Assembly (NCBI GenBank): GCA_022457155.1
Contig: JAJGOT010000205.1
Span: 579,001 to 643,000 of the forward strand
DNA: 64,000 nucleotides
Source: Cladopsammia gracilis
Lineage: Eukaryota; Cnidaria; Anthozoa; Scleractinia; Dendrophylliidae
Direction: 5' to 3'
The notes beneath the pieces are model-generated. The model saw nothing but the letters and a program-made list of their open reading frames with translations, made no database searches and was not told the origin of the DNA. The position numbers and the translations under genes were made by a program. The number at the start of each line of letters is the position of its first letter. The first letter of the stretch is position 1. This document shows positions 54,876 to 64,000 of this stretch, in pieces.

Positions 54876-55832
54876 CTAAATAAAACTAAAGTCAATGTTC
54901 ATGCCGTGTGGTTGGAGGGTTTGGCATTTGAAAATTAGACGACACTCCGCACTGCGTCTCTCCGTGGTACTTTTAAAACCTGTTGTAATCACGGAAACCA
55001 TCATGTCATCGGTTGTGTGTCCAGGAGATGAGAAGTGTTTAGCGACGGGCAGATCTGCTTTCTTTCGTACCGATCTGAGATGCTCGCAGAATCTGTCGCC
55101 GAGCCTGCGTCCTGTTTCGCCGATGTAACACAGAGTACATGTACGACAGGCAATGATGTAGACGAGGTTACTGGTCGTACATGTGAACTTCTGTCGAATT
55201 GTCAACGGCCCACCAGGAGTGTTGACCAGGGCCGCTGAACTGGTGTAGGCGCAGGTCTTGCAACGTGGACGGTGACAGGGAAAGGTTCCATTAGAGTCAT
55301 CCCCCGTATTTGAGTTGGATTGAAGATTGCTGTGGACCAAGGAGTCTTTTAAATTGGAGTCGCGACGGTACGCACCGAGGACTCGCAAGCTACGGAAGAT
55401 TTCCATCGTATCAGGATCAGATTTGAGGATTTCAAAGTTTTTCGTAAGGATGTTCTTGACACAGCTGTTGGTGGGGTTGTAGGTAAGTATTAGGGGGATG
55501 ACTTCTTTGTCGGTGCTTGCATCGTCAGATGGTCGCATTGCTGCCTCTCGGGAGATGGTGCTGACGCGTTGGAGGGCTCGATCTACGACTGTTGGGGGAT
55601 AGTTACGGTGCAGGAAGAAAGATGCCATTTCCTTGCTCTTGTTGATGAAGTCATTCTCATCACTGCATATCCGTTTAAGGCGGAGAAATTGGCTGTACGG
55701 AATGGAGTCTTTACAACGGACCGGGTGTGAAGATGAGTATGTGAGATACGAGTGAGAGTCGGTTTCTTTGTAGTGTATGGTCGTTGCTAATCCTTGAGCA
55801 GTAGGTTTCAGGAAGAGGTCTAGAAAAGTGAT
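54876..55832 (-). pseudogene. Inverted, 5'-truncated copy of the Penelope ORF
   Basis: The minus strand encodes the C-terminal ~320 residues of the Penelope protein, from FLDLFLKPTAQG to the end MNIDFSFI, including the linker cysteines and GIY-YIG domain. It lacks the reverse transcriptase catalytic part. The frame stays open into the centre (to 55958), but those codons are antisense of RT sequence. Confidence 0.85.
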
Positions 55833-57174
55833 ACCCAACAACGATGGCCTTGAAGCTTTACAACATTTTTTAAACAAGCGGTCGGTGCTAGAACCACCTA
55901 CACAGACCTTAGTACGTCTTGCTGAATTGGTCCTCACACTGAACAGCTTCACCTTCAACGGCAGTTACTACCAACAAACGGGTGGTGTCGCTATGGGAAG
56001 TAAATTTGGTCCTAACTACGCCTGTCTGTTCGTCGGTCACATCGAGGAACAAATCTTCTTACAATATCCAGGAACCAAACCTGACCTCTACAAGCGATAC
56101 ATCGACGACATAGTGGGAACAGCTTCCTGTAGAGAAAGCGAACTTGACAACTTTGCCAATTTTGTCAACAACTTCCACCCGAGCCTTAAGTTCACTTGGT
56201 CCATCTCTGACGACCAACTGCCTTTTCTAGACCTCTTCCTGAAACCTACTGCTCAAGGATTAGCAACGACCATACACTACAAAGAAACCGACTCTCACTC
56301 GTATCTCACATACTCATCTTCACACCCGGTCCGTTGTAAAGACTCCATTCCGTACAGCCAATTTCTCCGCCTTAAACGGATATGCAGTGATGAGAATGAC
56401 TTCATCAACAAGAGCAAGGAAATGGCATCTTTCTTCCTGCACCGTAACTATCCCCCAACAGTCGTAGATCGAGCCCTCCAACGCGTCAGCACCATCTCCC
56501 GAGAGGCAGCAATGCGACCATCTGACGATGCAAGCACCGACAAAGAAGTCATCCCCCTAATACTTACCTACAACCCCACCAACAGCTGTGTCAAGAACAT
56601 CCTTACGAAAAACTTTGAAATCCTCAAATCTGATCCTGATACGATGGAAATCTTCCGTAGCTTGCGAGTCCTCGGTGCGTACCGTCGCGACTCCAATTTA
56701 AAAGACTCCTTGGTCCACAGCAATCTTCAATCCAACTCAAATACGGGGGATGACTCTAATGGAACCTTTCCCTGTCACCGTCCACGTTGCAAGACCTGCG
56801 CCTACACCAGTTCAGCGGCCCTGGTCAACACTCCTGGTGGGCCGTTGACAATTCGACAGAAGTTCACATGTACGACCAGTAACCTCGTCTACATCATTGC
56901 CTGTCGTACATGTACTCTGTGTTACATCGGCGAAACAGGACGCAGGCTCGGCGACAGATTCTGCGAGCATCTCAGATCGGTACGAAAGAAAGCAGATCTG
57001 CCCGTCGCTAAACACTTCTCATCTCCTGGACACACAACCGATGACATGATGGTGTCTGTGATTACAACAGGTTTTAAAAGTACCACGGAGAGACGCAGTG
57101 CGGAGTGTCGTCTAATTTTCAAATGCCAAACCCTCCAACCACACGGCATGAACATTGACTTTAGTTTTATTTAG
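55828..57174 (+). CDS. Penelope-like reverse transcriptase/GIY-YIG endonuclease (N-terminally truncated)
   Basis: 448 codons. The first codons cross the arm/centre junction, and true RT sequence follows: YYQQTGGVAMGSKFGPNYAC, YKRYIDDIVG (catalytic YIDD at ~91) and LPFLDLF. A linker with Cys pairs (PCHRPRCKTCAYT, ~315-325) precedes the GIY-YIG nuclease (LVYIIACRTCTLCYIGETGR, with RLGDRFCEHL, ~353-430). RT plus GIY-YIG is the signature of endonuclease-bearing Penelope-like elements. Full-length proteins are much longer; the RT fingers and N-terminus are missing, so the product is presumably inactive. The frame has no internal stops, which fits a recent copy. Confidence 0.9.
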   Translation: MIPNNDGLEALQHFLNKRSVLEPPTQTLVRLAELVLTLNSFTFNGSYYQQTGGVAMGSKFGPNYACLFVGHIEEQIFLQYPGTKPDLYKRYIDDIVGTASCRESELDNFANFVNNFHPSLKFTWSISDDQLPFLDLFLKPTAQGLATTIHYKETDSHSYLTYSSSHPVRCKDSIPYSQFLRLKRICSDENDFINKSKEMASFFLHRNYPPTVVDRALQRVSTISREAAMRPSDDASTDKEVIPLILTYNPTNSCVKNILTKNFEILKSDPDTMEIFRSLRVLGAYRRDSNLKDSLVHSNLQSNSNTGDDSNGTFPCHRPRCKTCAYTSSAALVNTPGGPLTIRQKFTCTTSNLVYIIACRTCTLCYIGETGRRLGDRFCEHLRSVRKKADLPVAKHFSSPGHTTDDMMVSVITTGFKSTTERRSAECRLIFKCQTLQPHGMNIDFSFI

Positions 57175-57259
57175 ACTTCATCCGCGCGCGCTACAATGTT
57201 GTGACATGGCGACATTTGGAACATTTAAATAGCTGACGCGCGTTTTCAGTTAACGGCTA

Positions 57260-57297
57260 TTCACTGAGGAAGGGACAGAAGTCCCGAAACGTCTGAA
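57260..57297 (+). ncRNA. Hammerhead-ribozyme-like motif, right Penelope arm
   Basis: Order: TTCA, CTGAGGA, one extra A, stem II GGGAC/GTCCC with loop AGAA, GAA, palindrome ACGT, C, TGAA. TTCA and TGAA pair as stem I directly around the core. Predicted cleavage follows C57293. Hammerheads with minimal stem III are established in terminal repeats of Penelope-like elements. The extra A before stem II is a deviation that needs testing. Confidence 0.55.
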
Positions 57298-57863
57298 CAT
57301 TTAGTTTCAAAAGCGCTTTTATAACTTTTTTCAAACATATTCATTACACGAACATGGTTTTCATGCAGATTGAATTCACTATTTCATGAAGTAATTGATC
57401 ACAACGTATACAACAGCCATCCTTAACGTAAGCCGCTTTTTCTCTCTTTATTCAGGCGGATAAATTGACGGTCAGTTTTAGTAATTATTCGCTGCTTAGC
57501 TGAAGTTAAAAAGATCATTATTTTAGAGGGTCAAAGTAAAGTCGGGGGTGGAAGAGGAATAATATAATGAATAATGAATAACGGCTTAAAAAAGAAAATG
57601 AATAACGGCTTAGAAAAGAAAATGAATAAGGAATATTTAGGGTTTGAATGCGAATAAAAAATAATGAATGTAACGTCAAATAATTATTCTTTATAGATAA
57701 TTGATAGAGATCACGATCGAAGTTTCAGAAGTTTAAATTGCTCGAAGTTCAACTTGCAATCTTTGATGTCTTTGATAGATAAACGTTCGGTTCAAATAAG
57801 GGTCTATAAGACTTAGTTTTAAGTATACGCCAGGCTGGAGTTAAATGGAGAAAATACGGTAAT

Positions 57864-59320
57864 CAGGGGCGTAACGAGCCTATAGATCATAGGCCCTAGG
57901 CCCAGGCCTACAAATGTTTCAGCCCACATGTCATATTATATTTTGAAAATTTATGGGGAAAAAACAATTTCCTGAAATTCTTGTGGTGTAATTTTAAATG
58001 CTTTTGAAGTTCTCGACACTTTGCACGACTCTAGTGCAAGAGGCTTTAGCAACATCATGCTTTAGTGCTTTAGTTTGAGTTCATGTCACTAATTGCTTGT
58101 GAATAGCTGCTTCAATTTATCGTGCCTTTGGCGACATTTCTATAGAGTGTCGATTTGGATTTGCTTCAAGCACGTGCACAGGCCAATGTTTTAATCCAGT
58201 CACTTCGTAATAAACTCAAGGAGGTGCATTGGAACACGTTTTACCGATTTCAGGAAAACATGGTGTTGCAATATCCAAGCCCATACTTACTGAACGGCAA
58301 TCGCATCGAGAAAATGTTCCGTCTGATTCAGTCAGTGAGTACTACAAACGAGCAATGTACTATCCATTCTTAGACCATTTGATAACAGAACTGGATTCTC
58401 GCATTATCAAACCAATTTCACTCTCGAAGATAACATATCATTTGCCGAAAAATGTTGGTTATAGGTTTCCAGCCGAGGTAAGCGTCAAAGAAATTTTGAA
58501 TGCGTATGTTCCAGACATATCAGATGATATCCGTCCGTTACAGGGAAGCGAATGCATGAGGTATGTTCTTGTTGGAGAAAGTGCAAGATCATCTTCCAAC
58601 CACCATTGCTGAAACACTTCCTCATTGCCGTCCACAAGAGTTGCCAAATATTTCAAGGGCCTTCACGACGCTCCTCACCCTGCCAATCACACAGCCACTG
58701 TAGAGAGGTCTTTCAGTGCGTTGAGAAGACTTAAGACCTACTTGAGGTCATTAATGAAGGAAGATCGCCTTAGTGAACTTGTTTTAATGGACATTCATAA
58801 ACAAAATGTGTTTTTGAATTCTGAGGACATCGATTTCGAACACGATTTTGCAGCGTCTGGAAGCAGGGGAATGGACCTTCTTTTTTAGGCTGGCCAATAG
58901 TTCCTCATTTTCAAATGGCACCAGAAAACGTTGCCATTTTAACCCTTAGTAGTCTCAGTCTCACTTTAGTAAAACAGCGACAGTTTTGAGCTTTTTCATG
59001 AGTTTCATGTGAATCAAGGCTCTTCCGTTTGATATGTTCGATATGTCTGTAGCATAGGGATTACTGGAATATAGAACATTTTGGTTTTCCGGTTGAGAAT
59101 TAAGGTAAACTTCAGAATTTATATCGACTTCATAAACACTTTTCGAGTCTCAGGAATACAGGAAATGGTATTTTAGAGGATAAAATCCAGAAATTTTCCG
59201 GGATGGCATGCCCCCGGACACCTCTCGCAGCGCGCCTACTGTGGTCGTTGCAGCGAGCCTGCCAGGATTCAAACAGGCCTAGTTAGGCCTACAACTAGTC
59301 AAAAAATCGCTACGCCCCTG
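57864..59320 (+). mobile_element. hAT element, deleted, nested in the 57543-59538 element
   Basis: The ends CAGGGGCGTAACGAG and TCGCTACGCCCCTG are inverted copies with the CAGGGG start common among hAT elements. The transposase remnant lies inside on the plus strand. The expected 8-bp duplication is not clean: GTAAT left, GTAAG right. Confidence 0.75.
58150..58888 (+). pseudogene. hAT transposase remnant (C-terminal dimerisation region)
   Basis: Three overlapping frames carry one protein. 58155-58373 reads VDLLQARAQANVLIQSLRN. 58229-58612 reads VSEYYKRAMYYPFLDHLITE and ISLSKITYHLPKN. 58625-58888 reads NHTATVERSFSALRRLKTYL, RSLMKEDRLSELVLMDIHK. The ERSFSALRR...L...RL..L.L..IH pattern is the hAT dimerisation domain of the ZMYM6/TTF-type transposase family. 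The catalytic DDE part is mostly deleted. Stop TAG at 58886-58888. Confidence 0.8.
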
Positions 59321-59543
59321 GTAAGTAGATTGAATATGACGTTGACGGTTTTAAATCATATTTTAAAGGAAGTAAATACCTTCTATTTCACAAGCATTGC
59401 AAGTTAGAAGCTGCCCAATAAACTCGAATGCGGAATAATGAATATCGAGCAAAATTTCAAAATGAATAATGAATAACTTAGAAAAAAATGAAAGGAATAA
59501 TGAATAAGTGAGATCCAATTATTCCGCTTCCACCCCCGAAAGT

Positions 59544-60789
59544 AAAGATACCTCATGATGTTATTTGAGATTAATGTACTCAAGATTCTCTAATAACATT
59601 GCAAAAAATAAAATAAAAAAACGCTAAATAAAGATAATCTAGACACTGCTGATACTGAATTATGCTTGGCTTTAAAAGACTACATGTAGATCGCGTGCCC
59701 AACCACTGAATCAAGGCCATTGATTGAGCATGCATGAATAAGGCAGTTTTAAAGGTCCCCGGGTCACATACTGAACTTTGCATGCCCGGGGATGAGCTAG
59801 CTTGGCTGTATGCTTTCTACACCCCACCACATGGTAGACACAGGCCAGGACGCCAGCAAACATCTTATTTACAATATGTTCAGCAGGTGCCATAATGGCC
59901 AATCACTCCGAAACAGATAACAGGCCTTGCGAGTGAAAAGAGGGGATGAAGGAGAATTGCATTCACCTGGCAGCATCGCAGCCGACCAATGGTGTTGATA
60001 GTTTTAGAAAAAAAAATCTTTAAATGAAAAATTTCCCTGAATCATTAGAGGTGACATTTTTTTATGGTATTGGTGCTCTTCAAATTGGTGTAATTTTAAA
60101 TGCCACATGTCAGGAGCTCATGTGTAATATCATGGCAACTTCACAACAGTACTTTTAAATCCATACTCAAAGTTAGAATCACCTTGCACACCACAATAGA
60201 CAGTATGGAAGGAAAGCACAGCTATTAATGGTCACATTATAAGGAGTCTACTGCTGTAGTTTTGAGTGAGTGTTCAACAAGTGCATAAAATTATTCACTA
60301 TCAGTCCAAACTTGTTAGCCTAAATTTTGGCCACCTCTTCAGGATTGAGCAACCAGAGGAAATAACTGAAATTTAGGCTACAAATTTAAAACAAAACAAA
60401 ATCAAAGACTCCTATGAGCCAACTTATGAATGTGAAAGATTTGGACCCTCCCTCTCTTAGGCGTTTTGTTCCATCGACCCACCACCCCGTGTCCAGCTCC
60501 CCACCCTGCAATGCCATCCTCATGGGAAAGGCAGGTGACCATTATCGCGTTCGAGGAACGCAATTATAATTTGGTTCGTGTTGGTTGTCCTGTGGTTTAC
60601 ATGCAGTAAAATTTGAGATTTTTTGGTAGACGGTCTTCCAAATGGCCACCCCTATTGGTTTTTTCAGGGGCTCATTTCCACCGGATGTTCCTTCGAACGC
60701 GTCTCCATGATCTCCGATTACTGCTAGTATATTTTGGGCTCAATATTAACAGCCGACCAACCATGTGAATTTATCGCCCACTGCTATAA
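59544..60789. other. Intergenic DNA, nothing recognised
   Basis: Short open frames only, no motif or structured repeat that I can support. Confidence 0.5.
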
Positions 60790-61097
60790 CAGGGTTCGTA
60801 CTCTTTTCAGATTTTAAAATTCCATGACCTTTTCCATGACCTTTTCAAATTTTTCATGACCAAGAGTTCAACAGTTGTTTTCAAAATTTTATCAAAACGA
60901 TCATTTTTTTAAATTTTCCATCTTGCCTTATTATTCCCACAACGTATGCTGCCTTAGTGATTTTTGTACCATGAACATAATTTTCCATGATTTTCCATGA
61001 CCCACACTTAAATTCCATGACTTTCCAGGCCTGGAAATTAAATATACATGTACAATTCCTTGACTTTCCAGGTTTTTCCATGACCGTACAAACCCTG
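60790..61097. mobile_element. hAT-like MITE with CAGGGTTCGTAC ends
   Basis: Left end CAGGGTTCGTACTC and right end GACCGTACAAACCCTG are inverted. TATAA flanks both sides (60785-60789; 61098-61102). The interior repeats TTCCATGACTTTTCC-type motifs in one direction. Similar CAGGGTT...CATGGAAAA MITEs are widespread in animals. Confidence 0.75.
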
Positions 61098-61102
61098 TAT
61101 AA

Positions 61103-62400
61103 CTCATTCAACACTTCGCACAAAAAATTAAAAAGACCTAGGGACTAAGCAACAGTAGCAACAGTTGACCAGCTGCTCTACAGTTGTAGTTGAATAGTCT
61201 TGTACCCTGATATTTTCTCTCAAAGAGTGCAAAGAATGTATCTGGTGAATCTTCAGAGCCTGGCCAGACAGTTTGTTGGCATTCAACAATAATTTAGTTG
61301 AATGAGAAAACTTGGAGAAGCAGACCCTCTCAACCCGACACAATGCTGAGATTCAAGTCTTCTCTCAATTACAAGAGCATTTAAAATCAAGTTTTTATTC
61401 TTACAAATTCCTGATTACAACCAAAAAACTGTCCACTCCAATGTATAATCGTTTTTTTCTCTTCACTTGAAATCTTGTAAAGTACCAAGGCGGTAAACAC
61501 ACACACCAAGGTTGCCACTTCATACAGATCTTCAGTGATACTTCCTCCACAAAGAATGTGCTAAGAGTGAAAAGAAAAGAAAGAGTTATTATTTCAAGAA
61601 CTCATAACTATAGTACAGCACTGAGCAACCATAATTACCGGTAGGATCTTGCTGTTGTCAACATTTCAGGCAGTTTCTTGGTGTTGCAAAAGTTGATCAC
61701 CAAACAACACAACACAAAAGAATCAAATGGGCCCCCCTGACTGATGGCGTGCTGGACATTCTCGTGGGAGGGGGGTTAAGGGCTCCGGAAATCTGGGCAG
61801 GAGGGAGGTCTGGACTCAGAGGCCGATTTTTTGAAAATGATTTTGAAGAGAACACTTTCTGTTCAAAATAATTAGTTAAGTTTTAACTTTGTCAGTTCCA
61901 CGGTATTCATGGAGAATAAACCGGATTACAGGGAGAAAATACAATTCAAATACAGAGAAATACAGTGGTTAACGTACTCTTCCAACAAAGCTCTTGTCTG
62001 AGTTCTTGTCAGGGAAAGGTGAAAAAGTATCACCCGATTTAAAAAAAAAAAAAAAACGATATAAAAGATTTTTGACAAAAACAATTAGATGCACCATATT
62101 GAAAATACGTATTGTTTTCTATTTGCAGAATTGTTTCAGCCTACTTTCACATTGCTTCTTTTGTGCACATTCACTGGAATCTGATATACAGTGTATGCAA
62201 AGGTCCAAAATTCTGGATAAATAAATCGCCAAGCCTTCCGGAAGCAGAAAATCACTGAATTCTGATAAATGTTTAACTCTTTTATTCAAAGTTATTATTA
62301 CTGGCCCATGATTGCTTTTACGACCTTTCTCCCGTTCCAATCTTGAATCTTTTTACAAAATACGACTGTAAATATAATTTAAGAAGAAAAATGTCATTCG
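61103..62400. other. Intergenic DNA, nothing recognised
   Basis: No gene. GGCAGTTTCTTGGTGTTGC near 61669 resembles GGTAGTTTCTTGGTGTTAC near 27365, so a dispersed repeat piece is present. Confidence 0.45.
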
Positions 62401-62600
62401 CAATGTCTTAGCCCAACACTGACTTTTATCGTAAATCTATATACTACCAAGCAACATCTCTATGGAATTCTCTCGACAACACAACCAGAGCGATAGCTGA
62501 CAAGTTCCTTTTTAAAAAATCGCTCAATTAATTTCTATTCTTATTTATTAATGTACATAGTATAAGTGGCTTAGTTAACTTGTATTTGTATTCATTGTTG
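62400..62600 (+). pseudogene. LINE 3' end fragment
   Basis: Reads RKSIYYQATSLWNSLDNTTR and FLFKKSLN before a stop, the usual last residues of CR1/Jockey-type reverse transcriptases. It is followed by AT-rich 3' UTR. No upstream RT motifs remain. Confidence 0.6.
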
Positions 62601-62624
62601 TACAGTACCGCTCAAAAGTAAGTT

Positions 62625-62760
62625 GACACTCGATACTCGAGACTCGAGACTCGATACTCGAGCCTCGACTCTCGAAGCGTTAGAGGATCGAGTCTCGAGT
62701 CTCGAGGATCGAGTCTCGAGAAACAAGGCGTTCTCGAGTATGCAAAAACTCGAAAGGTCT
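62625..62760. repeat. TCGAGTCTCGAG-type palindromic repeat cluster
   Basis: Dense overlapping units of ACTCGAGACTCGAT and their complements (GGATCGAGTCTCGAGTCTCG). The cluster is self-complementary, so either strand could fold. It is preceded by ACAGTACCGCTCAAAAGTAA, probably an element end. Confidence 0.75.
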
Positions 62761-64000
62761 TCGAGGAAACGATTTACGTATTTCTCGAGGAAAGAATAGC
62801 CGCTCGCACCTTAAGTGCAAGTGTTTCACGTCGATTGTCAGTTATCGAGTAAAAACATTCAACCACATGATATCGTCGATACACTGTATGTTAGCGTACT
62901 GAACGTGATTTTCCGATGATTTTTTCTTCGAGTGTGGAAACTTTTAATGCGGATAAGCCTTAACGCTACAATGTAAGAAGCTGTTTTCAAAATCACTGAA
63001 AATAAAAGCTCCGTATTTTGAGCCGACACGAGTAGCGCCATCGAGTCTCGCGGCAATCGAAGCGCGACGTGTTTGTTTACTTTTCACATCAGACAAGTTG
63101 TGTTTATAACTAAATGTAGACCTGCAATCGGCTAATCCATAATTATAAACAGTCTACGAAGAGTCGCTTTCACTGATACGTTCATTATCGAACGGCAAAA
63201 TATAAATTCTTTAGAACGGCTAGCGGTGTATGGCTGAACGACAGACAGACTGGCGGTAATTCGTGTCCGCGAGAAGACAAAGTAATAATAATAGTCACGC
63301 TCGTTTTACCATTTTTTTGAATCAAGCAAGGTTTTGACTTCAAGGCCAGGGAATGATAAAAAGTGATTTCTTTTATAAGACTGCAAAACATTTTTAAATG
63401 CTTTTTCTCGCTGCTCGCTCGCGGAATGTAAACATTAAGCGGCCCGGAGTCCCAAGTGCAGTTGTCACGCAAAATTCATGCGTAAAATTCTTTTTGCACT
63501 TCATGTTTTCTAATTGTTGAAATAAATCTTGAATGGAACTAAAAATTACAATCGAAATTAAAGACGGTAGGGAAAGTTTGGCAGCAGAAAAAAAATTAAA
63601 CCCTTTGAAGTTTGTTGAAGTTGTCGGTAAAAAAGTGCCTGGCCGGCGGTCCCTTGGGAAAAGTGGTAAAAGTGCACCGAATTTGCATACCGTATGTCAA
63701 AACGGTAATTTGAAACCTGAAAACACGCTGGCACAAGCGAAAGTCACAAGTATTTATATAAACAGACTATGCACTTCTACAAATTCTCTGTTTTCTTTGT
63801 AGTTTCGCTCGCCAAATTAAGATAAGGCTTTTCCAAACTCTCAGCCTTCATTTCCAAGTATTCCACCGGGCTAAAACATCACAGAAAGTTTGGAGTGTCT
63901 TCCGGCCGGGAATAAAATTAACATAAGCCGCGTTTGGTTTCGCGAGCATTCCATCGATCCATCCGCGTGATCTCCATGGGAGAAAAACATTCGTCGCTTG
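62761..64000. other. Intergenic DNA at window end
   Basis: The plus-strand open frame 63533-63802 (89 codons, Lys/Gly-rich) matches no family I know. It ends at the window's right side, so an exon cannot be excluded. Nothing else is supported. Confidence 0.4.

Larger units (their letters stand above)
54671..57342 (+). mobile_element. Penelope-like element with inverted 1.13-kb arms
   Basis: A 13-bp duplication, ATTACACGAACAT, lies at 54658-54670 and 57343-57355. After the left copy comes a unique 34-bp extension (54671-54704), then the left arm (54705 to about 55832, minus orientation), a ~390-bp centre, and the right arm (about 56222 to the end). The arms are almost identical (I saw only a couple of base differences). 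One-sided extension and inverted terminal copies are known for Penelope-like elements. The 5' part of the ORF is missing, so it cannot move on its own. Confidence 0.88.
57543..59538. mobile_element. TIR element with CGGGGGTGGAAG ends, hosting a nested hAT
   Basis: The left end CGGGGGTGGAAGAGGAATAA and the right end ATTCCGCTTCCACCCCCG are inverted. AAAGT flanks both sides (57538-57542 and 59539-59543). Internal parts share runs of GAATAATGAATAA. No transposase of its own is visible. Confidence 0.65.

Noticed and set aside
54895..55238. Plus-strand ORFs in the left Penelope arm
   Set aside because: They are antisense shadows of the inverted Penelope ORF and recur as minus-strand shadows in the right arm.
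63533..63802. 89-codon plus-strand ORF
   Set aside because: No recognised motif, no splice or promoter context; could be chance. Noted only as part of the end region.

Overview
This looks like nuclear DNA from an animal, most likely an anthozoan cnidarian (stony coral or anemone). The organism is inferred, not proven. The basis is AT-rich DNA with long introns, spliced exons, and many tRNA-derived SINEs, Penelope-like, BEL/Pao and short foldback elements of the kinds common in such genomes. There are no bacterial operons.

The one host gene I can support is a large plus-strand polycystin-1 (PKD1)-like gene. Its coding part runs from about 13,421 to 44,084. I rebuilt it from splice sites and reading phase: 16 exons plus one candidate 19-nt microexon, giving about 3,152 residues. 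The order is signal peptide, WSC domain, cysteine-rich and PKD/Ig-like ectodomain, REJ region, GAIN subdomain, GPS autoproteolysis site (HL^T), first membrane helix, PLAT domain, five more helices, the polycystin extracellular (TOP) domain, then a five-helix ion-channel module with pore loop and an acidic C-terminal tail. Every exon boundary is in phase once two oddities are accepted: the microexon and a 64-nt intron.

Layout: 1-4,020 is retrotransposon wreckage (Ty3 pol with stops, interrupted by a foldback element and fused to a LINE end, then a broken reverse-strand gag-like ORF). 4,020-13,280 is gene-free DNA with nested MITE-like elements, a long SINE hairpin and possibly the PKD1-like promoter. 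13,281-44,084 is the PKD1-like gene; its introns hold a LINE, two TTAA-flanked elements, a SINE, a hammerhead-bearing foldback element, an 815-bp minisatellite, a nested MITE pair and a polypurine tract. 44,085-47,517 is LINE debris on the minus strand. 47,518-54,599 is a nearly intact BEL/Pao LTR retrotransposon (equal-length 413-bp LTRs, 5-bp target duplication, one in-frame TAG). 54,671-57,342 is a Penelope-like element with inverted arms. 57,543-59,538 is a TIR element with a hAT element nested inside. The remainder is mostly unannotated intergenic DNA with one hAT-like MITE, a LINE tail and a TCGAG-rich repeat.

The most interesting signal is that three sequence-unrelated insertions (697-1,131; 30,694-30,986; 54,671-57,342) share one plan: an 11-13-bp target duplication, a short unique extension on one side, inverted arms, and a hammerhead-ribozyme-like motif with a palindromic stem III. 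Hammerheads are known in Penelope-like elements. The two short copies look like internally deleted relatives, and all three share an extra nucleotide before stem II.
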